DNA of 64,000 bases from assembly GCF_947488945.1 (NCBI RefSeq), contig NZ_CANLBS010000004.1, forward strand, positions 62,001 to 126,000, read 5' to 3'. Under the pieces are notes generated by a model. That model was not told the origin of the DNA. It searched no databases and was given only the letters and a program-made list of their open reading frames with translations. Below are positions 26,705 to 36,081 of this stretch, one piece after another; position 1 is the first letter of the stretch, and each line of letters starts with the position of its first letter. Source of the stretch: an uncultured Streptomyces sp. GTDB lineage: Bacteria; Actinomycetota; Actinomycetes; Streptomycetales; Streptomycetaceae. The position numbers and the translations under genes are program-made.

Positions 26705-28072
26705 GTGCCGCCCGTGCCCGGTGCCGTACCCGATCCGCGACTCTCCGCCCATCCGTTCCGTTCCCGCGGAGCACGGGGCCCGTGGGGGGACCGTGACTTC
26801 CGTCGCCTCTGGGCCTGCCAGACCGCCTCCCAGGTGGGGGAGCACGCGACGCTGGTCCTCCTTCCGCTGCTCGCCGTCGTCACCCTGCACGTCGGTCCCG
26901 GTGAGCTGGGCGTCCTGCGGGCGGTGGGCCAGGCGCCGGTGCTGCTGCTGGCGCTGTTCGTCGGCGCGTGGGTGGACGGGTGGCGCACCCGCACGGTGAT
27001 GATGACGGCGGACGCCGGGCGCGCCCTGCTGCTGATCGTGGTCGCCGCCGGCTGTCTCGTCGGCGGGCTCGACGGGCCGTCGCTGCCGGTGCTGTACGCC
27101 CTCGCCTTCGCGGTGGGCGCCCTGTCGGTCTACTTCGACGTGGCTTACCAGGCGTCGGCGGTACGGCTGGTGGCGCCGGACCGGCTGACCCGGAGCAACG
27201 CGGCGCTGGAGGGCAGCCGGTCCGCCGCCCAGATCGGCGGGCCGGCGCTCGGCGGCGCACTGGTCTCGCTGGGGACCGCGCCGGTCGCCCTCGGGTCGGC
27301 GGCGCTGTTCTTCGCCGGGTCGTACCTGTCGGCCCGCTCCATGCGCCGCACCGAGCCGGTCCCCGGCGCGGCCGGCGGGAAGCGGGCAGCGGGGCGGCCC
27401 GTGCGGGTCGGGCGGCGGATCGCCGAGGGGGTCCGGCTGGTCGTCGGCGATGGCTCGCTGCGGACCGTGTGCCTCGCCTCGGCGGCCTTCCAGTTCTTCC
27501 TGGCGGCCACAATGACCGTCTATCTGCTCTTCCTGCCGAGGGAGTTGGGGCTGTCCGGCTCCACGGTCGGGCTGGTGCTCGCGGCGACCGGGCCCGGCGC
27601 GCTGGCGGGCTCGCTGCTCGCCGCCCGGCTGCCGGCCCGGCTCGGACACGGACCGGTGCTGGTCGGTGCGGCGGCGATCGGCGACGGGGCGCTGCTCGCC
27701 GTGCCCGCCCTGCACGGTTCCGGCACGGCGACGATCGCCGTCCTCGTCCTCGTCAACCTCGTCTTCGGCGCCTTCGGGCAGTTGGTCAACGTCACCGTCA
27801 TGGGCATCCGGCAGGCGGTCACCCCGCACGCGATGCAGGGGCGGGTGGCCGCCACGATCACCTGCCTCGGGATGGGGCTGACGCCGTTCGGTTCGCTGCT
27901 CGGCGGGTTCCTCGGGCTGGAGTGGGGCCTGCGCGCCGGGCTCCTGGCAGCGGCCGCGGGCATGATGCTGTCGCCGCTGCTGATGCTCCTGTCGCCGCTC
28001 GCCCGGTTGGGCAGGACGCTGCCGCCACGGTCCGTCAGCCCGGCAGCAGCCGCTGGAACAGACCCCAGGTGA
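26705..28072 (+). CDS. MFS efflux transporter
   Basis: A 455-residue major facilitator of the MFS_3/drug-exporter type with about 12 helices: FRRLWACQTASQVGEHATLV at the first helix, loop-2 motif VGAWVDGWRTRTVMM, and DVAYQASAVRLVAPDRLTRSNAALEGSRSAAQ in the middle. GTG 26705 is chosen because AAGGGG lies 6 nt upstream and it gives a normal N-terminus; the frame upstream runs through the leader hairpins. The substrate is unknown, but relatives export macrolides or siderophores. Its last 38 bp overlap tail-to-tail with the opposite-strand gene ending at 28035. Confidence 0.88.
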   Translation: MPPVPGAVPDPRLSAHPFRSRGARGPWGDRDFRRLWACQTASQVGEHATLVLLPLLAVVTLHVGPGELGVLRAVGQAPVLLLALFVGAWVDGWRTRTVMMTADAGRALLLIVVAAGCLVGGLDGPSLPVLYALAFAVGALSVYFDVAYQASAVRLVAPDRLTRSNAALEGSRSAAQIGGPALGGALVSLGTAPVALGSAALFFAGSYLSARSMRRTEPVPGAAGGKRAAGRPVRVGRRIAEGVRLVVGDGSLRTVCLASAAFQFFLAATMTVYLLFLPRELGLSGSTVGLVLAATGPGALAGSLLAARLPARLGHGPVLVGAAAIGDGALLAVPALHGSGTATIAVLVLVNLVFGAFGQLVNVTVMGIRQAVTPHAMQGRVAATITCLGMGLTPFGSLLGGFLGLEWGLRAGLLAAAAGMMLSPLLMLLSPLARLGRTLPPRSVSPAAAAGTDPR

Positions 28073-28610
28073 ACTCCGCGACGTGCGGCGCGCCGGTGGC
28101 CGGGTCGGTGAAGGCGAGCGCCCAGCGGGTCGGGGCGCTGCCCTCCATCGGCCGGACCGGGTCGAAGGCGCGCGCCACCTCGTCCACGGTGCACGACCAG
28201 GGCGCGAGGTCGGCCGCCGACCGCAGTGCGGGGGCGGGGGCGCCCGGGGCGCGGACCAGCCAGGCGTTCCACACCGCGCCGCCCGGTCCGGCCATCACCT
28301 CGAAGCGGAGGTCGGACCAGAGCGGCACCCGCCAGGTCAGCGCGTCGCACTCCAGGTCCCCGACCCGCCGTCGTACGGACCGCTCGGGCTCTCCGAGGAC
28401 CGAGCGGTAGCGGCGCAGCACGCCGCGTCCGCCGGGGCCGCGCACCATCGCCTGCCACCGGCGGTTCGCCTCGCGCATGTCGGCGAGCGAGGCGCTCAGT
28501 TCGTGCCGGGCGTCCTCGACCAGATCCGGCTGGTGGTCGGCCATCCGACGGAGCAGGACGAGCTGGAACTGGAGCGGCCCGAACGGGGCGTGGGCGGTCA
28601 TGGCGTCCAT
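28035..28610 (-). CDS. conserved hypothetical protein
   Basis: A 191-residue soluble protein I do not recognise. The N-terminal third is helical and charged (FQLVLLRRMADHQPDLVEDARHELS), then an Arg-rich region (VLRRYRSVLGEPERSVRRRVGDLEC) and a beta-rich C-terminus with many tryptophans (ALTWRVPLWSDLRFEVMAG, WNAWLV, RWALAFTDP). There is no signal peptide or transmembrane segment. Starts at ATG 28610 or 28601; ACGGGGAAG precedes both. It overlaps the MFS gene by 38 bp at the 3' end, so both stops are read through on opposite strands. Confidence 0.7.
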   Translation of the reverse strand: MDAMTAHAPFGPLQFQLVLLRRMADHQPDLVEDARHELSASLADMREANRRWQAMVRGPGGRGVLRRYRSVLGEPERSVRRRVGDLECDALTWRVPLWSDLRFEVMAGPGGAVWNAWLVRAPGAPAPALRSAADLAPWSCTVDEVARAFDPVRPMEGSAPTRWALAFTDPATGAPHVAEFTWGLFQRLLPG

Positions 28611-28871
28611 CTTCCCCGTGTCCGGAGCGGTCGGCCCGCGTGCGGCGAACGCTCCGGCGGGCGGCGGTCCCCGTACGGCGGTGGCCCCGTGCGGCGGCCG
28701 GGCGGACCCGCCGTGCGGTGGGCAGGCCGTGCGGAGGGCGGGGCGGGCGGGGGCGGTGGGACGGGGGTGCGTTCGGGGGGCGACGGCACGGGGACGGCCG
28801 TCGGTTTCTCACAGGATCCTCACGCCGGTGACGGTTTCGCGCGCCGCGGGCCCGCTTACGCTTCGGACGCC

Positions 28872-29552
28872 ATGGACTACTGCACCCCGTGCCGACGTCA
28901 TCTCAACGGCGCTCTGGCCTGCGCGGGGTGCGGCACCCCCGCCGAAGCCCTGACCGCCGGGTCCGCCGCCGTGCCGCCCGGCGGGCGGCCGGAGCGGGAG
29001 AAGCCGCCGAGGAGGCGTGCGCGCCGGGCGCACCGGCGGCGGCGCCGCACCGTGCTGCTGTCCGTCGTCGGGGTCGTGCTGGCCGCCGGTGCCCTCAGCC
29101 TGGCCGAACTGGCGGTGGAGCCGGACGGCGGCGGGATCAGCGAGATGCTGCACGACGACACCGCCGAGGAGAGCGCCGCGCCGGGTCCGGTCCCCCCGCC
29201 GAGCGGGCGGACCGGGAGCTCCGCCCCCGCCGACGGCCCCTCCGCGGTCCCGGTCTCCGCGTCCGCGACCGGCCCGGCGCCGTCCGCCTCGGCGCCGCGC
29301 CCGGCACAGAGGACCGGCTCCCCGTCGTCGGCGACCGGCCCCGCGGCCGGCTCCTCCCCGCCCGCCGTGCGGACGACCACGGCCCCGCCCCCGGCGCCCC
29401 CGGCCCCCACGGGTACGCCGGTGACCGCCGCGCCGACCGAGGCCACCACCTCCGCCACGCCCCCGCCCACCTCTGCCGCGCCGAGCCCCACCCCGACCCC
29501 GGCCGTGTCACCGGCGGAGCCCTCGTGCTCCTGGTTCGAGTGGTGGTGCTGA
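28872..29552 (+). CDS. zinc-ribbon membrane protein with Pro/Thr-rich exterior (SCO2400-like)
   Basis: A 226-residue protein that starts with a zinc ribbon: MDYCTPCRRHLNGALACAGC holds two CxxC pairs at C4/C7 and C17/C20. A basic stretch (RRRARRAHRRRRR) is followed by one transmembrane helix at about 61-80 (TVLLSVVGVVLAAGALSLAEL). The outer 140 residues are Pro/Ala/Ser/Thr-rich and close with CSWFEWWC. Topology is thus N-in, C-out. It resembles the SCO2400 family of Streptomyces; function unknown. A linker between a cytoplasmic partner and the wall is plausible. Confidence 0.78.
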   Translation: MDYCTPCRRHLNGALACAGCGTPAEALTAGSAAVPPGGRPEREKPPRRRARRAHRRRRRTVLLSVVGVVLAAGALSLAELAVEPDGGGISEMLHDDTAEESAAPGPVPPPSGRTGSSAPADGPSAVPVSASATGPAPSASAPRPAQRTGSPSSATGPAAGSSPPAVRTTTAPPPAPPAPTGTPVTAAPTEATTSATPPPTSAAPSPTPTPAVSPAEPSCSWFEWWC

Positions 29553-29574
29553 CGGTCCGCACGGGCCGTCGGAG

Positions 29575-30024
29575 TCAGGGCGCGACCGCGTCCGGGGCGT
29601 CGTCCCCGACCATCCGCCGCAGCAGATCGCGGAGCACCGTGCGCTCGGCGTGCGTAAGGCCGGCCAGCGGCTCCCGTGCGAAGTGCAGGGATCCGCGCAG
29701 CTCGCGGGCGGTGCGGGAGCCCTTCTCGGTCGGTGCGGCCAGTTTCACCCGGCGGTCGGACGGGTCGGGCCGCCGCTCGACGAGACCGCGCACCTCCAGC
29801 CGGTCGACGATCCCCGTGACGTTGGACGGTTCGCACTTCAGCTTCTGCGCGATCTTCCGCATGGGCATAGGTTCGAGGGAGAGCAGGCCCAGCACGCGGG
29901 CCTGCGCGCCGGTCAGTGAGTGGGCGGCGGCGGCCCGGTCGTACTCCTCGTAGTAGCGCGCGACGACGGTGCCGATCAGCTCGACGACTTCGAGGGTGAC
30001 GGGGTCCGTGCGCGGGGTGGCCAT
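29575..30024 (-). CDS. MarR-family transcriptional regulator
   Basis: A 149-residue winged-helix regulator. The recognition region is PMPMRKIAQKLKCEPSNVTGIVDRLEVRGLVERRPDPSDRR, shown here by its ends at about 54-94, followed by the wing and a C-terminal dimerisation helix. The sensing cysteine near residue 15 of OhrR proteins is absent; the only cysteine is in the recognition helix (KLKCEP), so it is not a classical OhrR despite the ohr gene nearby. It is divergent from the CurA-like oxidoreductase gene, with MarR-type dyads between them, suggesting it represses both. Confidence 0.88.
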   Translation of the reverse strand: MATPRTDPVTLEVVELIGTVVARYYEEYDRAAAAHSLTGAQARVLGLLSLEPMPMRKIAQKLKCEPSNVTGIVDRLEVRGLVERRPDPSDRRVKLAAPTEKGSRTARELRGSLHFAREPLAGLTHAERTVLRDLLRRMVGDDAPDAVAP

Positions 30025-30044
30025 GGAAGCCAGGATACCCAGTT

Positions 30045-30084
30045 ACTTGACAAAGTGAAATATGCAGGAGCATGGTTGTTTCAC
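30045..30084. promoter_or_regulatory. MarR-type operators in the divergent intergenic region
   Basis: ACTTGACAAAGT at 30045-30056 is a 12-bp dyad (ACTT-N4-AAGT) and contains TTGACA, a good -35 box. GTGAAA at 30055-30060 pairs with TTTCAC at 30079-30084 as a second, wider inverted repeat. The stretch is strikingly AT-rich for this genome and lies 20 bp from the MarR start. Confidence 0.6.
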
Positions 30085-30210
30085 GTCATGAAGCTTTTTC
30101 GGCACTGCTTCCGGCACCCGTCGGGACCCCTGTTCCCGGCGGCCCGCCGGGCGTCCGCCACCGGCCCGGACGGGGTCGTTCCGCGACCCCCTACCCGCCG
30201 GGGAGGGCTT

Positions 30211-30253
30211 CATCCGCACGACGCCATCCGTACGACGTTCCATCCGCACGACG
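30211..30253 (+). repeat. three copies of a 13-bp repeat in the oxidoreductase leader
   Basis: CATCCGYACGACG occurs at 30211-30223, 30225-30237 and 30241-30253, directly before the GAGGAGACC ribosome site of the next gene. The copies are 14 and 16 bp apart. They could be iterated protein sites or slippage. Confidence 0.6.
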
Positions 30254-30272
30254 TTGAGGAGACCCCGAGCCC

Positions 30273-31292
<1,020 letters not shown>

Positions 31293-31435
31293 TCCGACCG
31301 TCCCCCGCCCCGTCCGACGCGGGCGGCGGAGCGTACGGGGTCTTCCCCGCACGCCCGGCGCCCGGCAGACTCGTCCGTACGCCGCCGCGGTCCGTGGGCG
31401 CGAACCGCGGCGCATCAGCAGGAGGAAAGAACAGC

Positions 31436-31864
31436 ATGGCCATCGAGAACATCGAACCCCTGTACACCGCCGTCGCCACCGCCGAGAACGGCCGGGACGG
31501 CCGGGTGTCCTCGGACGACGGCAACCTCGACGTCGTCGTCAACCCGCCGAAGTCCATGGGCGGCAGCGGCAACGGCACCAACCCCGAGCAGCTCTTCGCG
31601 GCCGGTTACGCGGCCTGCTTCCAGAGCGCGCTCGGCGTCGTCGCCCGCCAGGAGAAGGTGTCCGTCGCCGGCTCCCGGGTCACCGCCCACGTCGGCATCG
31701 GCAAGAACGGCAACGGCGGCTTCGGTCTGACCGTGGAACTCCACGTCACCATCCCCGAGGTCGACACCGCCACCGCGCAGACCCTCGTCGAGAAGGCCCA
31801 CCAGGTCTGCCCGTACTCGAACGCCACGCGCGGCAACATCAACGTGGAGCTGACGGTCGGCTGA
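31436..31864 (+). CDS. ohr: organic hydroperoxide resistance protein Ohr
   Basis: A 142-residue Ohr/OsmC-family peroxidase. Both redox cysteines are present: C61 in GYAACFQSAL and C125 in HQVCPYSNATRGN. The N-terminal LYTAVATAENGRDGRV and NPEQLFAAGYAACF are signature segments. It reduces organic and fatty-acid hydroperoxides using dihydrolipoamide-linked thiols. ATG 31436 has GGAGGAAAG in front. A strong hairpin terminator follows at 31888-31927. Its proximity to a MarR gene fits oxidant control, although that MarR lacks the OhrR cysteine. Confidence 0.95.
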   Translation: MAIENIEPLYTAVATAENGRDGRVSSDDGNLDVVVNPPKSMGGSGNGTNPEQLFAAGYAACFQSALGVVARQEKVSVAGSRVTAHVGIGKNGNGGFGLTVELHVTIPEVDTATAQTLVEKAHQVCPYSNATRGNINVELTVG

Positions 31865-31887
31865 CCGTCCGCACCCTCAGGAGCACC

Positions 31888-31927
31888 GCAGGGCCGCCGT
31901 CCCGGAAAGCTGGGACGACGGCCCTGC
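31888..31927. terminator. terminator after ohr
   Basis: Inverted repeat with 16-bp arms (GCAGGGCCG..., one mismatch) and loop GGAAAGCT, followed by TGTTGTCTCTT on the + strand. It lies between convergent genes and can serve both. Confidence 0.8.
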
Positions 31928-31987
31928 CGTGTTGTCTCTTCCGGTCGGCGCTTCTCGTCTTGCCCTTCAGGAAGGGGCGGGACGAGT

Positions 31988-32353
31988 TCAGGAGCCGGAT
32001 GCGGGCGGGGCGGGCCGGTGACCACCTGGCGGAATGACATCGTCCGGGCCCGGGGGGCGGCGACGGAAAGGCAGGTTCTCCGACTCTGCGGGACGTGACC
32101 ACGTGCGATAGGGAGCGGGTGGTCCACCGCGTTCCCAGTACGGATCGGCGAGGTCGATGTCAGGGCTCTGTGTCACTGCGGTCAGGTCTGCCAGCATGCG
32201 CCGCGTGAGAGCCCGGTCGAGGTCCTCGGCCACGCCTTCGCTGCCCCATCTGACTACGAGTTCCGCCGCTTTCGAAAGGCCGTCCACGGTCGCGCCGGGG
32301 AACGCCAGAGCGAGTGAGGCACGGATTATCTCGACAGCGTCTTCGGACTGCAC
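31988..32353 (-). CDS. hypothetical protein, second gene of an orphan pair
   Basis: A 121-residue protein I do not recognise. The first 65 residues are helical (EDAVEIIRASLALAFPGATVDGL, AAELVVRWGSEGVAEDLDRAL), the rest is Pro/Arg-rich and probably disordered. No membrane segment. Its GTG start abuts the TGA of the upstream gene (TGAGTG), so the two are translationally linked. The base composition is visibly less GC-biased than the neighbours, and the pair is bounded by two strong terminators, consistent with an acquired unit. No function can be assigned. Confidence 0.6.
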   Translation of the reverse strand: MQSEDAVEIIRASLALAFPGATVDGLSKAAELVVRWGSEGVAEDLDRALTRRMLADLTAVTQSPDIDLADPYWERGGPPAPYRTWSRPAESENLPFRRRPPGPDDVIPPGGHRPAPPASGS

Positions 32354-33025
32354 TCAGCGCCGCCTTTCGCACACGATGCAGATGCCCGCTTGGGCTGTGA
32401 TCACCAGGCCCAGGTGAGCGGTGTCTTTCGCCTGCTTGAGGCATTCATGCCTGTCCAGGTGCGCGTACTGCGGTGTGGACAGCATGTCTCGGACGAAAAC
32501 TTCCCAGTGGTCCTGTGCTCTCGACCAGTCGTTGCGGTGCGCGACGCGTACCCAGGCGTCGACGAAATTCTGCTGTGCGTACGTACCGTGAAAATACCTC
32601 CGCAGATCCGGTATGACTCCGGGGGGCCGAAGGCGTTGCCCCCACCGGCGCTTGCGGAAGAGCCTCGCGGTCGGAGTGGCCTTCACATTGCTGATGCGCT
32701 GCGATATCACCTGGCCTGCCACGCCGCCGATGACCGCCGGGACGAGAAGCCACCCGACAACGGAGGACAACCACAGCGGGAGCTTCGCCGGGGCGTCTAT
32801 CAAGGTGAAAGACCGGTAGACGGAGCTCGGGGAGGTGGCGCTCGCTGCGTACACGTAGAGAGCGGTGGCGCCCGCCACCAGTGGGACTCCCCAGTCGATG
32901 AGCCACTGGGTGACTCCCTTGAGTGCCTTGCGGGAACGCCACGCCCGTCGCACGGTGCGGCGGACTCCGCCTTTTCCCGAGGCCAGTTTCAGATCTCCTG
33001 GGACCGGTATGGGTCCTCCGAACAC
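32354..33025 (-). CDS. hypothetical membrane protein, first gene of an orphan pair
   Basis: A roughly 223-residue protein of unknown family with two predicted transmembrane helices, at about residues 43-62 (WGVPLVAGATALYVYAAS) and 80-103 (LPLWLSSVVGWLLVPAVIGGVAG), and a basic N-terminus. The C-terminal 110 residues are soluble, Trp/His/Arg-rich (YFHGTYAQQNFVDAWVRVAHRNDW, AHLDRHECLKQA) and end with CIVCERRR, a CxxC pair. The start is uncertain: GTG 33025 has GGGGGG upstream, GTG 32953 follows AAGGCGGAG, and the frame is open to a TTG at 33076. The gene shows weaker GC bias than its surroundings. Confidence 0.6.
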   Translation of the reverse strand: MFGGPIPVPGDLKLASGKGGVRRTVRRAWRSRKALKGVTQWLIDWGVPLVAGATALYVYAASATSPSSVYRSFTLIDAPAKLPLWLSSVVGWLLVPAVIGGVAGQVISQRISNVKATPTARLFRKRRWGQRLRPPGVIPDLRRYFHGTYAQQNFVDAWVRVAHRNDWSRAQDHWEVFVRDMLSTPQYAHLDRHECLKQAKDTAHLGLVITAQAGICIVCERRR

Positions 33026-33189
33026 GCGCGCCCCCCGTTTGTCCGCACAGCCGCCCCCTGGGCGCCATGCCCTCAAGGCTGGCTGGAATTCTGCACCACG
33101 AGGACCGAAGGCGTCGCCAACTCTCTCACACCGGTGCGAAATTCAGACTCAGGCGGTGAGGCCAGCTCGGCGACTGCCTGGCAGGAACA

Positions 33190-33233
33190 CCGCAGGGCCT
33201 CTCCCCGAGTCGATTCGGGGAGAGGCCCTGCGG
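33190..33233 (-). terminator. terminator of the sugar ABC/sugar-acid operon
   Basis: Perfect 19-bp arms (CCGCAGGGCCTCTCCCCGA and complement) with a 6-nt loop GTCGAT, 26 bp past the permease stop. This is the strongest hairpin seen in the window. Confidence 0.9.
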
Positions 33234-33258
33234 CCGTGCGGTGCCGGGCGCCGGATGG

Positions 33259-34506
33259 TCAGGCGCCCACGCGCCGCTTGTTCCACACGTCGAATCCGAC
33301 GGCCGCCAGCAGCACCAGTCCCTTGATGACCTGCTGGTAGTCCGTGCCGATGCCGACCAGGGACATGCCGTTGTTGAGCACGCCGAGCACCAGGCCGCCG
33401 ATGACCGCGCCGAAGACCGTGCCGACGCCGCCGCTCATCGAGGCACCGCCGATGAACGCCGCCGCGATGGCCTCCAGCTCGAAGTTGGTGCCGGCCTGCG
33501 GGACGCCCGCGTTCAGCCGGGCCGCGTAGACGACGCCCGCCAGCGCGGCGAGCACCCCCATGTTCACGAAGACCAGGAAGATGACGCGCTTGTCCTTGAC
33601 CCCGGACAGCTTCGCCGCCGCCTGGTTGCCGCCGAGCGCGTAGACGTGGCGGCCGATGATCGCGTTGCGCATCACGTAGCCGAAGCCGATCAGCAGCGCC
33701 GCGAGCAGCAGCAGGACGACGGGGACGCCCCGGTAGCTCGCCAGGGTCATCGTGAAGGCGAGCACCGCCGCCACGATGGCCCCGCACTTGGCCAGGAACA
33801 GGCCCTTCGGAAGGACTTCGAGGGAGTACGCGCGCTGCCGGCGGCGGTCACGGACCTCCTGGAGCAGCGCGACGGCGAGCACCACCAGCCCCAGCAGCAG
33901 GGTCAGGTTGTGGTAGTTGGTCTCCGGCCCGACTTCCGGGAGATAGCCGGTGGAGATCTTCTGGAACCCCTCCGGGAACGGCCCCAGCGAGCGGCTGCCC
34001 AGCAGGATCTGGGTGCCGCCGCGGAACAGCAGCATCCCGGCGAGGGTGACGATGAACGACGGGATGCCGACGTACGCGATCCAGAACCCCTGCCACGCAC
34101 CCGCCACCGCGCCCAGCACCAGGGCCAGGACGAGGGCGAGCACCCAGGGCACGTCGTGCTCGACCATCATCACCGCGCAGGCCGCCGAGACGAAGGCGGC
34201 CAGCGAGCCGACGGAGAGGTCGATGTGCCCGGCGATGATGACGATCATCATGCCGATGGCGAGGACCAGGATGTAACTGTTCTGCAGGACCAGGTTGGTG
34301 ACGTTGTTCGGCCGGAGCAGGACGCCCTCGGTCCAGATCTCGAACAGCACGACGATCAGGACGAGCGCGATGAGCATCCCGTACTGGCGCATGTTGCGCC
34401 GGGCCGACTCCAGGAGCAGCGCGCCGGTGGTCCGGGCGCCGTCGCTCCCCGGACGGGCGTCGGCGGGGCCGGGCGACTTGCCCGCGGTGGTGGTCGTGGG
34501 GGACAT
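33259..34506 (-). CDS. sugar ABC transporter permease (MmsB/XylH type)
   Basis: A 415-residue inner-membrane permease of the ribose/xylose (CUT2) class with about ten or more helices. It shows the conserved GHIDLSVGSLAAF segment, GMLLFRGGTQILLGS, and the cytoplasmic coupling region EAIAAAFIGGASMSGGVGTVFGAVIGGLVLGVLNNGMSL (about 345-385). Final gene of the operon: its ATG is 6 bp after the ATPase stop and the terminator follows immediately. It works with the ATPase and lipoprotein genes upstream as one importer. Confidence 0.93.
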   Translation of the reverse strand: MSPTTTTAGKSPGPADARPGSDGARTTGALLLESARRNMRQYGMLIALVLIVVLFEIWTEGVLLRPNNVTNLVLQNSYILVLAIGMMIVIIAGHIDLSVGSLAAFVSAACAVMMVEHDVPWVLALVLALVLGAVAGAWQGFWIAYVGIPSFIVTLAGMLLFRGGTQILLGSRSLGPFPEGFQKISTGYLPEVGPETNYHNLTLLLGLVVLAVALLQEVRDRRRQRAYSLEVLPKGLFLAKCGAIVAAVLAFTMTLASYRGVPVVLLLLAALLIGFGYVMRNAIIGRHVYALGGNQAAAKLSGVKDKRVIFLVFVNMGVLAALAGVVYAARLNAGVPQAGTNFELEAIAAAFIGGASMSGGVGTVFGAVIGGLVLGVLNNGMSLVGIGTDYQQVIKGLVLLAAVGFDVWNKRRVGA

Positions 34507-34512
34507 CTGGCG

Positions 34513-36081
34513 TTACCTCTTGTCGCGGGTCATGTGGCGCATCAGGAGCTCCTGGGTGGCTTCCGCACGCGGAACCTCCCCGGTGAGCCGCCCGGCGGCC
34601 ATCGTGTAGACGCGGTCGCACATGCCGAGCAGTTCGGGCAGTTCCGACGAGATCAGGACCACCGCCCTGCCCTCCGCGGCGAGCCGGTCGATGACGGTGT
34701 AGATCTCGTACTTCGCACCGACGTCGATGCCCCGCGTCGGCTCGTCCAGGATCAGCACGTCCGGACCGGCGAAGATCCACTTGCTGAGGACGACCTTCTG
34801 CTGGTTGCCGCCGGACAGCCGGCCGGCCTGCTCGAAGACGTTCGGGGCCTTGATGTTCATCGACTTCCGGTACGACTCGGCGACCCGGGTCTCCTCGTGC
34901 CCGTCCACCACGCCCCGCCGCGCCACCTTGGGCAGCGCGCCGAGGGTGATGTTGCGGCCGATGGTGTCGATGAGGTTGAGACCGAACTGCTTGCGGTCCT
35001 CGGTGACGTACGCGATGCCGTGGCCCATGGCCTCGGGGACCGTGCGGGTGCGGATCTCACGGCCGTCGCGCAGGACCGTGCCGCTGATGTTGCGGCCCCA
35101 GGAGCGCCCGAACAGACTCATGGCCAGCTCGGTGCGGCCCGCCCCCATCAGGCCGGCGAGACCGACGATCTCGCCGCGCCGGACCTCGAAGGAGACCTGG
35201 TCGACCACCTTGCGGTGCTGGTCGATGGGGTGGTGCACGGTCCAGTCGCGGACCTCCAGCGCCGGATGCGCGCCCGCGTCCCCGGTGTACGGGGTCCGGG
35301 GCGGGAAGCGGTGGTCCAGATCGCGGCCCACCATGCCCCGGATGATCCGGTCCTCCGTCGCCGACTCGGCGTGCACGTCCAGCGTCTCGACCGTGCGGCC
35401 GTCGCGGATCACGGTGACGGAGTCCGCGACGGCGGCGATCTCGCCCAACTTGTGCGAGATGATGATCGAGGTGATGCCCTGCTGCTTCAGCTCCTTGATG
35501 AGCAGGATCAGCCGCTCGCTGTCGTCGTCGTTGAGCGCGGCCGTCGGCTCGTCGAGGATGAGCAGCCGCACCTTCTTGGCGAGCGCCTTCGCGATCTCCA
35601 CCAACTGCTGCTTGCCCACGCCGAGATCGGCTACGCGGGTCTGCGGATGCTCGTCCAGGCCGACCCGGGCGAGCAACTCGGCGGCGTGACGGAGCGTCTC
35701 GTTCCAGTCGATCATGCCGCGCCGGGCGTGCTCGTTGCCGAGGAACAGGTTCTCCGCGATGGAGAGGTAGGGCACCAGGGCGAGTTCCTGGTGGATGATG
35801 ACGATGCCGCGCGCCTCGCTCGCCCGGATGTCCTTGAACGCGCACGGATCGCCCCGGAAGAGGATCTCCCCTTCGTAGCTCCCGTGCGGGTGCACGCCGC
35901 TGAGGACCTTCATCAGCGTCGACTTGCCGGCCCCGTTCTCCCCGCAGACCGCGTGCACCTCGCCCTCGGCGACCGTCAGGGTCACGTCGCTGAGGGCGCG
36001 CACGCCGGGGAACGTCTTGCCGATGGCCCGCATCTCCAGCACGGGCGGAGCGCCGGCCACTGTCTGGGCGGAACCGCTCAC
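34513..36081 (-). CDS. sugar ABC transporter ATP-binding protein (CUT2, duplicated ATPase)
   Basis: A 522-residue protein with two fused nucleotide-binding domains, as in RbsA/XylG/MmsA. Domain 1 has Walker [13 protein letters not shown], signature [15 protein letters not shown] and Walker [12 protein letters not shown]. Domain 2 carries the usual degenerate Walker A ([10 protein letters not shown]) but keeps [14 protein letters not shown] and [16 protein letters not shown] 36081 overlaps the stop of the binding-protein gene by 4 bp, so translation is coupled. It powers import of the sugar handled by the enzymes upstream in the operon. Confidence 0.93.
   Translation of the reverse strand: MSGSAQTVAGAPPVLEMRAIGKTFPGVRALSDVTLTVAEGEVHAVCGENGAGKSTLMKVLSGVHPHGSYEGEILFRGDPCAFKDIRASEARGIVIIHQELALVPYLSIAENLFLGNEHARRGMIDWNETLRHAAELLARVGLDEHPQTRVADLGVGKQQLVEIAKALAKKVRLLILDEPTAALNDDDSERLILLIKELKQQGITSIIISHKLGEIAAVADSVTVIRDGRTVETLDVHAESATEDRIIRGMVGRDLDHRFPPRTPYTGDAGAHPALEVRDWTVHHPIDQHRKVVDQVSFEVRRGEIVGLAGLMGAGRTELAMSLFGRSWGRNISGTVLRDGREIRTRTVPEAMGHGIAYVTEDRKQFGLNLIDTIGRNITLGALPKVARRGVVDGHEETRVAESYRKSMNIKAPNVFEQAGRLSGGNQQKVVLSKWIFAGPDVLILDEPTRGIDVGAKYEIYTVIDRLAAEGRAVVLISSELPELLGMCDRVYTMAAGRLTGEVPRAEATQELLMRHMTRDKR

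Noticed and set aside
29575..30024. OhrR identity for the MarR gene
   Set aside because: The conserved N-terminal sensing cysteine is missing and the ohr gene is not directly adjacent.
30211..30253. CRISPR-like array
   Set aside because: Three 13-bp units separated by 1 and 3 bp have no spacers, and no cas gene is present.
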